A stretch of DNA of 64,000 nucleotides from Cupidesulfovibrio sp000226255 (lineage in GTDB: Bacteria > Desulfobacterota > Desulfovibrionia > Desulfovibrionales > Desulfovibrionaceae): positions 1,922,001-1,986,000 of the forward strand of contig NZ_AP036014.1 in the NCBI RefSeq assembly GCF_003402415.2. Reading direction: 5' to 3'. The position numbers and the translations under genes were made by a program. The notes beneath the pieces are model-generated. The model made no database searches, was not told the DNA's origin, and worked only from the letters and a program-made list of their open reading frames with translations. Positions 7,906-15,469 of this stretch are shown one piece after another (the first letter of the stretch is position 1; every line of letters begins with the position of its first letter).

Positions 7906-9576
7906 ATGAACATCGCGCTGTTGCAGCTGAACATGGTGGTGGGCGACGTGGCGGGCAATGCGGCGCGCATCGAGGCGGCGGTGCGCGATGCCGCGGCGCG
8001 GGGTGCGGGTCTGTGCGTGACGCCAGAGCTGGCCATCTGCGGGTACCCCCCGCGCGACCTGTTGCTGCGGCGCGACTTCGTGCCCGGCTGCCGCAAGGCG
8101 CTGGAGGCGCTGGCGCTGCGGCTGAAGGATGGGCCGCCGGTGCTGGTGGGCGCGCCGGTGCCCAATCCCACGCCGGTGGGCAACCGGCTGCACAACGCGG
8201 CGGTGCTGCTGCACGAGGGCACGGTAACGGTGGCCACGCGCAAGGTGCTGCTGCCCACCTACGACGTGTTCGACGAGCGCCGGTATTTCGAGCCGGGGGT
8301 GAACTGCGGCGCGGTGACGGTGGCGGGCTGGCGCATCGGCGTCACGGTGTGCGAGGACATCTGGAACGACAAGACCTTCTGGCAGGAACACCGCCAGTAC
8401 GAGACCGACCCGGTGTCGGACCTTGCACTGGCGGGCGTGGACGTCATCGTCAACCTGTCGGCCTCGCCGTTCACGCTGGGCAAGCAGGCGGTACGCGAAC
8501 GCATGCTGTCGCGCGTGGCCTCGCGCTACCGGGTGCCGGTGCTGTATGCCAACCAGGTGGGCGGCAACGACGACCTGCTGTTCGCGGGGAAGAGTGTGGC
8601 CTTCGACGCGGTGGGGCACCTCATGGCGCGGGGCCGCCCGTTCGAGGAAGACACGGTGCTGGTGGACGTTGCGGCGGGCACGGGCTCCATCTGCCCGGAC
8701 CCGGCCGAGCCGGAGGCGCAAGTGTGGCATGCGCTGGTCATGGGCACGCGCGACTACGCCCGCAAGTGCGGGTTCACGGGTGCGGTGCTGGGCCTTTCGG
8801 GCGGGGTGGATTCGGCATTGGTGGCGGCAGTCGCGGCAGAGGCGCTGGGGCCTGGGAACGTGCGGGTGCTGCTGATGCCTTCGCCCCATTCCAGCGAGGG
8901 CAGCGTGACCGACGCGCTGGCCGTGGCCCGCAATCTGGGCCTGTCGGCGGACGCGGTGCATACGGTGCCCATCGGCCCGCTGATGGACGGCTTCGACGCG
9001 GCGCTGGCCCCGGTGTTCGGCGCGCTGGGCCGCACCGTGCGCGACGTGACGGAAGAGAACATCCAGTCGCGCATCCGGGGCAACCTGCTCATGGCCGTGT
9101 CCAACAAGTCCGGCGCGGTGCTGCTGACCACCGGCAACAAGTCGGAACTGGCCGTGGGCTACTGCACCATCTACGGCGACATGGCGGGCGGGCTCGCCGT
9201 CATCGCTGACGTGCCCAAGACCCTGGTGTACCGGGTGTGCCGCTGGCGCAACGCCCAGGCCGGGTTCGACCTGATTCCCACGGCCATCCTGGACAAAGCC
9301 CCCTCGGCGGAACTGCGGCCGGACCAGAAGGATACCGACAGCCTGCCCCCTTACGACGTGCTGGACGCCATCCTGGAGCGCAGCGTGGTGCACCACATGG
9401 ACCGCAACGCCGTGGTGGCCGAAGGCTTCGACCCCGCCGTGGTGGACAACGTGCTGCGACTGGTGCGCATTTCCGAATTCAAGCGGCGGCAGGCCGCGCC
9501 CGGTCTGAAGGTTACCGACCGCGCCTTTGGCACCGGCTGGCGCATGCCCGTGGCAAGCCGGTTGGTGTTGCCGTGA
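7906..9576 (+). CDS. nadE: Glutamine-dependent NAD+ synthetase
   Basis: The enzyme amidates nicotinate adenine dinucleotide to NAD+ using glutamine-derived ammonia. The 556-residue protein is a fusion. The N-terminal nitrilase-fold glutaminase domain has the triad E41 (TPELAICGYPP), K113 (RKVLLPTYD) and C149 (VTVCEDIWND). The C-terminal ATP-pyrophosphatase domain has the P-loop LGLSGGVDSAL near 290. No gene partner overlaps it. A palindrome element lies just upstream, with weak Shine-Dalgarno sequence GGAG before the ATG. Confidence 0.96.
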   Translation: MNIALLQLNMVVGDVAGNAARIEAAVRDAAARGAGLCVTPELAICGYPPRDLLLRRDFVPGCRKALEALALRLKDGPPVLVGAPVPNPTPVGNRLHNAAVLLHEGTVTVATRKVLLPTYDVFDERRYFEPGVNCGAVTVAGWRIGVTVCEDIWNDKTFWQEHRQYETDPVSDLALAGVDVIVNLSASPFTLGKQAVRERMLSRVASRYRVPVLYANQVGGNDDLLFAGKSVAFDAVGHLMARGRPFEEDTVLVDVAAGTGSICPDPAEPEAQVWHALVMGTRDYARKCGFTGAVLGLSGGVDSALVAAVAAEALGPGNVRVLLMPSPHSSEGSVTDALAVARNLGLSADAVHTVPIGPLMDGFDAALAPVFGALGRTVRDVTEENIQSRIRGNLLMAVSNKSGAVLLTTGNKSELAVGYCTIYGDMAGGLAVIADVPKTLVYRVCRWRNAQAGFDLIPTAILDKAPSAELRPDQKDTDSLPPYDVLDAILERSVVHHMDRNAVVAEGFDPAVVDNVLRLVRISEFKRRQAAPGLKVTDRAFGTGWRMPVASRLVLP

Positions 9577-9598
9577 CAGGTGGTTGAATAAAGCAGGT

Positions 9599-9994
9599 TT
9601 ATTCGCAGTGTGCAGGGTCAGCTATAGCTTTTTTATATCTCGAGACCCAAAACGAACTTTTGTTTTCATCCCAAGCTGTGATTGATGTGCTATTCTCTGA
9701 CGTTTCGTTGAATTCTATCATTAAAATCACGTTTCCTGCCGACCAGCCAGGGACTTCAATTTTGACGATGCCATATTTTTTGTTTTTTGGATCTAGTGTT
9801 GCCGTTGCAATGTTCCCGCATTTTGTACTAAACATATATATGTTGTGAGCTATGTCTATTAAGCTTTTTTCTTCGCGCCATGTTTCCACGAAATATTTCT
9901 CTGTTCGCAGCTCGTCCGCAGAACGGTTGGAGTAGCGTACAACCATGCAACCAGAAAGCATCACTATAAACAATAAATAGACGACTGGCTTCAT
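9599..9994 (-). CDS. Small putative lipoprotein in an AT-rich island
   Basis: A 131-residue protein of no recognised family. It begins with a lipoprotein signal peptide, MKPVVYLLFIVMLSGC, with the lipidated Cys at 16, so it should be anchored to a membrane. The mature part is mostly beta-like and ends WVSRYKKAIADPAHCE. The gene and its flanks (about 9590-10165) are visibly AT-rich, and codon use (ATA, TTT, AAA, TGT) differs from neighbours, pointing to horizontal transfer. It is convergent with nadE. Confidence 0.7.
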   Translation of the reverse strand: MKPVVYLLFIVMLSGCMVVRYSNRSADELRTEKYFVETWREEKSLIDIAHNIYMFSTKCGNIATATLDPKNKKYGIVKIEVPGWSAGNVILMIEFNETSENSTSITAWDENKSSFWVSRYKKAIADPAHCE

Positions 9995-10164
9995 TTTGTA
10001 GCATCCAATTTTTGTGTGTTTATGTGGCTATCCTAATATTTATTTCGTGTTACGTCGCGAAAGATGAGCATGTCAATGACTGCCAGAGAGATGGCGATAT
10101 AAGCGCCTGCCTCTCCATTGTGCTACGAGCCCGGATTCCATAAGCAACGTAACGTTTTCTTTCT

Positions 10165-12150
10165 TTAATTCTCCAGTCGCACCCGCTGATCATAATACGC
10201 GGTGCTGTCGCCCATGTCGGTGGCCAGCGGGGCGATGAGCGCATTGGGCGAGCGGCCATGGGCCAGCCAGCCGCCGCGCGGCATGATCACGGTGCGGGGA
10301 TGGATGCCGGGCCGGGTCTGCACTTGCACGGGCATGCGGCCATGCGGCGAGACGATGAACACGGGGCGGTCCATGTCCAGCGTGGCAAGGGCAGGGCATT
10401 CCGGGGCCACCTGCACGGTGACGGGCTCCGTGTTGCCGCCGGGCTGGCGGTCCGGCAGGCCCACCTGCGAGTTGACGTAGTCCGGGGCCAGCAGGGTCAG
10501 CAGATGCAGGGGGTAGTCGCTCGCCGAAGCGCCATGCGGAGTGGTCGCGGCGGCACCGTCCATGTGCAGGGCCTCCGGCAGATGGTACAGCCCGTCGGCA
10601 TGGGCGAAGCGCAGCCCTTCCCAGGCCACGGCGGCGCGCCTGGCCTTGGTCCAGCCGGTGGCCTTCAATTCTTCAAGCGATACTTCAAGCCAGGGAGAGC
10701 GCAGGGCCTGCCGCAGCACATCCTCCCGATCCGGGAATGAGATGGGCCGGGCCAGCCGCTCCGCCACGCCGCGCGCGATGTCGAAGTCGTGGCGCACATC
10801 ACCGGGCATGGGGCAGGCGGGGGCGGCGTAGGCGATGTAGTTGTGGAAGGCGGAGCCAAAGATTTCCTCGCGCTCCAGCACCAGCGCGCAGGGCAGCACC
10901 ACGTCGGCCCGGCGCGCGGTGTCGGTGAGAAAGGCTTCCACCACCACGGTGAAGTCGATGGCCTCCACGGCGCGGGCCAGGGCCGGGGCGTCGGGCGACT
11001 GGTTCACGGGGTTGAAGGCGTCAACCCACAGGAAGCGTACCGGCGGGTCGGCCTGGGCCAGTTCCTGCGCCAGATGCGAGAGCAGGAAGGTGCGGGCGGG
11101 CGTGCCCGCCTTCTTGCCCCACGAAAGGTCCAGGCTGCGGCCGGAGGAAATGCCGTAGTACGCGCCGCCGCCGGAAACGCCCATGTTGCCGGACAGCATG
11201 ACCAGCGCATTGATGAACCGCACGCTTTCGCCGCCGCGCAGGTAACGTTGCAGCCCCCAGCCCAGCAGGCTGGCCGTGGGGCCGTCGGCCCCTGCCTCGC
11301 GGCACATCCACCGGCACAGGGTGTCCAGGTCCGCCGGGGTGGCGTCACAGGCGGCCAGCAGTTCAGATTCGCTCATGGCCAGCAGCATGGCCCGGAATTC
11401 CGCGAAGCCCCGCGTGCGTTCGCTGATGGCCCGGGGCACGGCATCGTCCGCCAGCAGGCGGCGGATGGCCGCAGCGGCCAGAAACCGGTCGCCGCCGGGG
11501 CGGATGCGGATGCGGGCGTCGGTGAAGGCGTCGTTGTCGTCGCCGCCGGGAGAGATGGTCAGCACCGGCACGCCGCGCTTGCGGGCGTCGCGCACCATCA
11601 GCCCCAGATGCAGCGAGGACCGGGCCAGGTCCTTGCCCCAGTTGACGATGGCGGCGGCGTTGGCCAGGTCGTCGCTGTCGTTGTGGTCCGGCGCGCCGAA
11701 GTCGGCCTCGCAGGCGGCATCACCCGCGCCGTCGCACAAGGATCCGCGCTTGCTGGCCGCGCCCAGGCTGTTGAAAAGGTAGTTGCTGGCCTCCGCCAGC
11801 GCGCCCCGGTAGCCGAAGCCGCGCAGGTGCAGGATGGATTCCGGCGTGTGCCGAAGGGCGTCCAGCCTGGCCGCGCACAGGGCCAGGGCCTCGTCCCACG
11901 TGGCCGGGTGCAGCGCGCCGTCCCCGCCGCGCACCAGCGGCGTGGTGATGCGGTCGGGGCTCAGGCGGCGGGCGGCCAGCCCGCGCCCCTTGACGCAGAC
12001 CACCCCGCGCGTGAACGGGTGGTCCGGGTTGCCGGAAACGCGCACGCCCCCGGCGGTGTCGTCATGCAGGCTGGTTTCCTCGTCCGGCAGGTGCACCACC
12101 AGTGAACAGGCCCCGTGACAGTCAAGCGAACAGGCGGAAAGACGTTGCAT
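10165..12150 (-). CDS. Molybdopterin-dependent oxidoreductase
   Basis: A 661-residue member of the molybdopterin (bis-MGD) oxidoreductase superfamily. An N-terminal [4Fe-4S] motif C7-x3-C11-x3-C15-x36-C52 is followed by KGRGLAARRLSPDRITTPLVR. Cys139 in KRGSLCDGAG is the likely Mo/W ligand. The MGD-binding regions follow, with a C-terminal dinucleotide-binding domain ending FIVSPHGRMPV...HPRTVIMPRGGW. No Tat signal is visible, so it is probably cytoplasmic. The start at 12150 is chosen over an upstream in-frame codon because GGAG lies 6 bases before it and the Fe-S motif begins at once. A CRP/FNR-like palindrome lies about 100 bp upstream. The substrate is unknown; no dedicated small subunits adjoin it. 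Confidence 0.88.
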   Translation of the reverse strand: MQRLSACSLDCHGACSLVVHLPDEETSLHDDTAGGVRVSGNPDHPFTRGVVCVKGRGLAARRLSPDRITTPLVRGGDGALHPATWDEALALCAARLDALRHTPESILHLRGFGYRGALAEASNYLFNSLGAASKRGSLCDGAGDAACEADFGAPDHNDSDDLANAAAIVNWGKDLARSSLHLGLMVRDARKRGVPVLTISPGGDDNDAFTDARIRIRPGGDRFLAAAAIRRLLADDAVPRAISERTRGFAEFRAMLLAMSESELLAACDATPADLDTLCRWMCREAGADGPTASLLGWGLQRYLRGGESVRFINALVMLSGNMGVSGGGAYYGISSGRSLDLSWGKKAGTPARTFLLSHLAQELAQADPPVRFLWVDAFNPVNQSPDAPALARAVEAIDFTVVVEAFLTDTARRADVVLPCALVLEREEIFGSAFHNYIAYAAPACPMPGDVRHDFDIARGVAERLARPISFPDREDVLRQALRSPWLEVSLEELKATGWTKARRAAVAWEGLRFAHADGLYHLPEALHMDGAAATTPHGASASDYPLHLLTLLAPDYVNSQVGLPDRQPGGNTEPVTVQVAPECPALATLDMDRPVFIVSPHGRMPVQVQTRPGIHPRTVIMPRGGWLAHGRSPNALIAPLATDMGDSTAYYDQRVRLEN

Positions 12151-12248
12151 GCGAAACTCCGTGGGGGAGCGGGTTGGCGGAAAATGGCGGGCATCCGGGC
12201 GGGAGAGGGTGCGGGCCGCACGGCCACTGAGCGCCACACTTACCGGAG

Positions 12249-12272
12249 CTTCCGTGACCCCGGTCACGGAAG
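12249..12272. promoter_or_regulatory. CRP/FNR-type palindromic operator
   Basis: CTTCCGTGACC-cc-GGTCACGGAAG is an inverted repeat with 11-bp arms and a 2-base centre, too tight for a stable RNA hairpin. The core GTGA-N6-TCAC fits the general half-site spacing of CRP/FNR-family regulators. It lies upstream of the molybdopterin oxidoreductase gene and downstream of the ACT gene terminator, so it probably controls the former. Confidence 0.6.
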
Positions 12273-12308
12273 AACGGCGCGGGCCGTGCCACGGTTGAGA
12301 CGCCATGT

Positions 12309-12345
12309 AAAAAGGGCCGGACCCGGCAGCAACCGGACCCGGCCC
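12309..12345 (-). terminator. Intrinsic terminator of the ACT gene
   Basis: On the minus strand a 13-bp GC-rich stem (two wobble pairs) with a 6-base loop ends in CCGGCCC and is followed directly by TTTTT. It lies 36 bases after the ACT gene stop. Confidence 0.8.
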
Positions 12346-12380
12346 CGCCCGGTCAGGGAAAGGGCGAAGCTGGCGGCGGG

Positions 12381-12812
12381 CTAGTTCTGGTACAGCTTGT
12401 CGCCGGAAATGACGGGGATGCCCGCCTCGTTCAGTACTTCGATGGCCTGGTCGGTGCGGTCGAAGCGGAAGATGAGCACCGCGTTGGCGCCGTTCTGCTG
12501 CACGAAGGCGTACATGTATTCCACGTTGACGCCGCGGGTGCTCAGCAGTTGCAGGATACTGTCGAGGCCGCCGGGATGGTCGGGCACTTCCACGGCCACC
12601 ACCGAGGTGCGGCCCACGGTGAAGCCCTTGTCCTTCAGGGCGGCCTTGGCCTTTTCGTGGTCGTGCACGATCAGGCGCAGGATGCCGAAGTCCGAGGTGT
12701 CGGCCAGCGACAGGGCGCGGATGTTGATGCCCGCCTCTGCCAGGGTGTGGGTGACCTCGGCCAGACGTCCGGCCTTGTTCTCGAGAAATACGGAAATCTG
12801 TTCCACTTTCAT
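12381..12812 (-). CDS. ACT domain-containing protein
   Basis: A 143-residue protein made of two tandem ACT domains (about 1-70 and 71-143), opening MKVEQISVFLENKAGRLAEVT. ACT domains bind amino acids or similar small ligands and regulate enzymes. Stand-alone double-ACT proteins of this sort are often found beside phenylacetate-CoA ligase and indolepyruvate oxidoreductase genes, and a PaaK-like gene lies 2.7 kb away. AAGGAT precedes the ATG. Its own terminator lies downstream. The ligand is unknown. Confidence 0.85.
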   Translation of the reverse strand: MKVEQISVFLENKAGRLAEVTHTLAEAGINIRALSLADTSDFGILRLIVHDHEKAKAALKDKGFTVGRTSVVAVEVPDHPGGLDSILQLLSTRGVNVEYMYAFVQQNGANAVLIFRFDRTDQAIEVLNEAGIPVISGDKLYQN

Positions 12813-13020
12813 GGCGACAATCCTTTTGCGGGGTGAAGCAGGCCGGTTCGCCCTGCCGTTGCAGTCATTGAAGGTGGATAGCATCCCCGGCGGGCTGTTG
12901 ACAAGCCGGGTGCGGACTGGCCCGGGCCGGATGAAGGGCCGTGCGCAAGCGATGCGGGGCAGATGCGTAACGTTTCCAGCCCCCCCTGCGTCCCGGCGCG
13001 GGGTGTCCTTTCTCGACCGC

Positions 13021-13048
13021 TTGCGGAAGCAGGCCCGGTGGCTATATT
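13021..13048 (+). promoter_or_regulatory. Possible sigma-70 promoter for the flavoprotein gene
   Basis: TTGCGG (13021-13026), a 16-bp spacer and TATATT (13043-13048) lie 65 bases before the start of the GltD-like gene, in the 300-bp divergent gap with the ACT gene. The -10 is good and the -35 weak. Confidence 0.4.
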
Positions 13049-13112
13049 GAACACGCACGCTGCGCACGCCGCACTTCGCGGCACGGCGCACGGCAAGCAC
13101 CGTGGAGCACAG

Positions 13113-14204
13113 ATGTCCAACGCCATGAATTTCGCCTTCATGCGGGAAGAACCCGCACCGCCCAACGGGCGGCGTGTCGCCATCATCGGCGCGGGGCCTT
13201 CGGGCCTTGCCGCCGCCGGATATCTGGGGTGCCTTGGCTACCAGGTGGAGGTCTACGACAAGCTGCCCAAGCCCGGCGGCCTGATGCTGTTCGGCATCCC
13301 CGGCCACCGCATTCCGGCCGACCGCATTCAGCGCGGGGTGTTCATCCTGTCGCGCAAGTTCGGGGTCAATTTTCACAACAAGACCAAGATCTGTTGCAGC
13401 GCCCCCCTGCACGAGGAGGAGGGCGACCACTTCTCGTGCGACATCCGGGGGCTGGGCGAACTGGTGGAGGATCACGACGCCGTGATCATCTGCAGCGGCG
13501 CGTGGAAGTCGCGCAAGCTCGGCATTCCCGGCGAGCACCTGAAGGGCGTGTACTCCGGCCTGGAATTCCTGTTCCCCATCCGCGCGGTGAAGTACGCCAC
13601 CAGCAACGTTTCCGTGCCGCCGGTGGAAGGGCGCACCGTTGTGGTGATCGGGGCCGGGCATTCGGCCATGGATGTGGCCCACAGCGCGAAGGCCCTGGGG
13701 GCCAGGCGCGTGGTCATGGTCTACCGGCGCACCAAAAAGGACGCCCCGGCCGGCAGCTACGAGGTGGACCGGCTTATCGACGCGGGCTGCGAATGGCTGG
13801 AGCGGCGCACCCCGGTGCGGGTGGTGGCCGATGAAGCCGGAGAACACGCGGCCGCGCTGGAAATGACCGACGCCAACACCGGCGAGACCGAAGCGCTGCC
13901 CGCCGACGTCATCGTCACCGCCATCGGCGAAATTCCCACCCCGCCGTTTCAGAAGGAACTGGGGCTGGAAAACGTGCGCAAGGGCGAAGTGCGCTGGCTG
14001 CACATGACCAGTATAGAGAACGTCTTCGTGGCGGGCGACGTGCTGACCGGGCCCAGCAAGATCGGCAAGGCCGTGTACAGCGGGCTGCGGGCCGCGCGTT
14101 CGCTGACCAACTGGCTGGACCTGAAGGCGCAGCACCGCGAAAGCGAATACAACTACGACGCCGACGTCATCACGCGCCCCGGCGCATCCAACGAGCCGAG
14201 GTAG
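13113..14204 (+). CDS. GltD-like FAD/NAD(P) oxidoreductase
   Basis: A 363-residue flavoprotein of the glutamate synthase small-subunit-like family, which passes electrons between NAD(P)H and Fe-S proteins. The FAD-binding motif is VAIIGAGPSGLAAAGYLG near residue 20, followed by LPKPGGLMLFGIP. A second Rossmann motif, VVVIGAGHSAMDVAHSA (near 180), binds NAD(P)H. The C-terminal FVAGDVLTGPSKIGKAV contacts FAD. It lacks the N-terminal Fe-S domain of true GltD. That job is probably done by the ferredoxin encoded 6 bases downstream. The start at 13113 has GGAG 5 bases upstream. Confidence 0.88.
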   Translation: MSNAMNFAFMREEPAPPNGRRVAIIGAGPSGLAAAGYLGCLGYQVEVYDKLPKPGGLMLFGIPGHRIPADRIQRGVFILSRKFGVNFHNKTKICCSAPLHEEEGDHFSCDIRGLGELVEDHDAVIICSGAWKSRKLGIPGEHLKGVYSGLEFLFPIRAVKYATSNVSVPPVEGRTVVVIGAGHSAMDVAHSAKALGARRVVMVYRRTKKDAPAGSYEVDRLIDAGCEWLERRTPVRVVADEAGEHAAALEMTDANTGETEALPADVIVTAIGEIPTPPFQKELGLENVRKGEVRWLHMTSIENVFVAGDVLTGPSKIGKAVYSGLRAARSLTNWLDLKAQHRESEYNYDADVITRPGASNEPR

Positions 14205-14210
14205 CGCGCC

Positions 14211-14717
14211 ATGTCGGAATGCCAAGGCAGGGGCAAGACCCTGCACATCGACTACAGCAAGTGCATCGGCTGCGAAACGTGCGAGGCCGTGTGCGGCTTT
14301 CTGTACGATACGCCGCGCATCGCCATGGCCCGTACCAATGACGGCCAGATGATTCCCATCTACTGTCAGCACTGCGAGCAAGCCCACTGCATGAAGGTAT
14401 GCAACCGTGGCGCGCTGATGCGCGACCGCGACGGAGCCGTGGTGCTGCAACCCATGCTCTGCCGGGGCTGCGAGACGCGCAACTGCGTCATCGCCTGCCC
14501 CTATGCCGCCTTTTTCGCCACCGACCGGGGCGTGGCCGTGCGCAAGTGCGACCTGTGCGTGGGGCGGCGCGCCGTGGGTCTTGGCCCCGCCTGCGCGGAA
14601 ATGTGCCCTTGCGGGGCCATCCGCTTTGCCGACCGCGATGAACTGGACGAGCTGGAAACGGAAGCCTCGCGCGAGGCCCGCGACCGTGTGCTTGCGCACA
14701 TCCGGCCCAAGAAGTAG
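14211..14717 (+). CDS. Polyferredoxin with four [4Fe-4S] motifs
   Basis: A 168-residue electron-transfer protein with sixteen Cys in four groups (CIGCETCEAVC, CQHCEQAHCMKVC, CRGCETRNCVIACP, CDLC...CAEMCPC), the pattern of DmsB/HycB/CooF-type subunits that carry four cubanes. It has no signal peptide or TM segment, so it is cytoplasmic. Tight spacing to the flavoprotein gene suggests a two-protein electron path from NAD(P)H through FAD to these clusters, feeding an unlinked catalytic subunit such as an aldehyde or carbon monoxide dehydrogenase-type enzyme. The partner is not in the window unless it is the molybdopterin protein. Confidence 0.88.
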   Translation: MSECQGRGKTLHIDYSKCIGCETCEAVCGFLYDTPRIAMARTNDGQMIPIYCQHCEQAHCMKVCNRGALMRDRDGAVVLQPMLCRGCETRNCVIACPYAAFFATDRGVAVRKCDLCVGRRAVGLGPACAEMCPCGAIRFADRDELDELETEASREARDRVLAHIRPKK

Positions 14718-14741
14718 CCAGCTCGAAAAAACGTGAAAAGC

Positions 14742-14789
14742 CAACGGCGGGGCGACCTTGCAAGAAGGTTGTCCCGCCGTTGCCGTTTT
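14742..14789 (+). terminator. Intrinsic terminator after the ferredoxin gene
   Basis: A long stem with AACGGCGGG pairing CCCGCCGTT and an inner ACCTT/AAGGT, with a short loop, is followed by ccgTTTTTgc. It ends the flavoprotein-ferredoxin transcript. Confidence 0.85.
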
Positions 14790-14937
14790 TGCTTGCGTTG
14801 TTCTTCTCTATCCAGCAGAGCGTTGGCATGAGGCTTTTGCCATGCGGGTTATGTGGTGGACATGGTGCCGTCGGGCGTAGCCCGTTCGGGGTGCAAACGG
14901 CAGCTCGACGTACCAGGACGCAAGCGGATGGTGGCGC

Positions 14938-15306
14938 ATGTTATTCAAGTGGATGACTCTGGTGGCGCTGGGCGTCGGGATTCCCTGCTTTCTCGTCGGT
15001 GGGTACCTGAACGGACCCGCCGAGCTGAAGATTCTGGATTTCCTGCGGCAGGACTTCAGGGACAGCCAGCTCCGGAAGGCCTACCTCGCTGAATTTGCCT
15101 ACGATCTGTACATTCCTTTGGAAGTGCGCCGTCAGTACTTCGTCTCCAACATGCTGATGGGAATTGCGCTGGTGTGTCTGGCCGTTCTGATGTTTCAGAT
15201 CAACGACGTCATGGCGAAGGTGTTGGCCCCCGTGATGGGAAGCGGCGTTCTCGTGGGGATGTTCTGGGAAAGCCGGCGATACCTGAAAAGCACGCGGCCG
15301 CGCTGA
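14938..15306 (+). CDS. Small two-TM membrane protein, unknown function
   Basis: A 122-residue protein. TM segments are seen at about 3-24 (VALGVGIPCFLVGGYL) and 70-90 (MLMGIALVCLAVLMF), with a further hydrophobic stretch at 95-110. It ends basic (ESRRYLKSTRPR). A central acidic/aromatic segment lies between the helices. No family is recognised. The start is the first ATG in frame and has no clear Shine-Dalgarno sequence. It follows the ferredoxin terminator, so it has its own promoter if expressed. Confidence 0.55.
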   Translation: MLFKWMTLVALGVGIPCFLVGGYLNGPAELKILDFLRQDFRDSQLRKAYLAEFAYDLYIPLEVRRQYFVSNMLMGIALVCLAVLMFQINDVMAKVLAPVMGSGVLVGMFWESRRYLKSTRPR

Positions 15307-15414
15307 CGAGGTGTGGCGTCTGCTGGCAGGGCAGCGCACGGCGTTCGACAGGAAGAACATTGGCGGGAAGCACATCTGCGAACAGTACATCTGCCGGGCG
15401 CGGCGACTGTCGCG

Positions 15415-15440
15415 CAAAAAAGAAGGGGGCCGAAGCCCCC
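15415..15440 (-). terminator. Intrinsic terminator of the paaK-like gene
   Basis: On the minus strand GGGGGC-ttcg-GCCCCC is followed by TTCTTTTTTG, about 30 bases past the stop of the phenylacetate-CoA ligase-like gene. The UUCG tetraloop makes it stable. Confidence 0.9.
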
Positions 15441-15469
15441 TTTCGTTTTGCAATCTGCACGCGCCGTGA

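Noticed and set aside
12963..13112. Longer N-terminus for the GltD-like protein
   Set aside because: The extra 50 residues are low-complexity, while the ATG at 13113 has GGAG 5 bases upstream and sits close before the FAD motif.
15307..15469. Extra small gene after the two-TM protein
   Set aside because: Frames are short, overlap the paaK terminator, and have no ribosome site.
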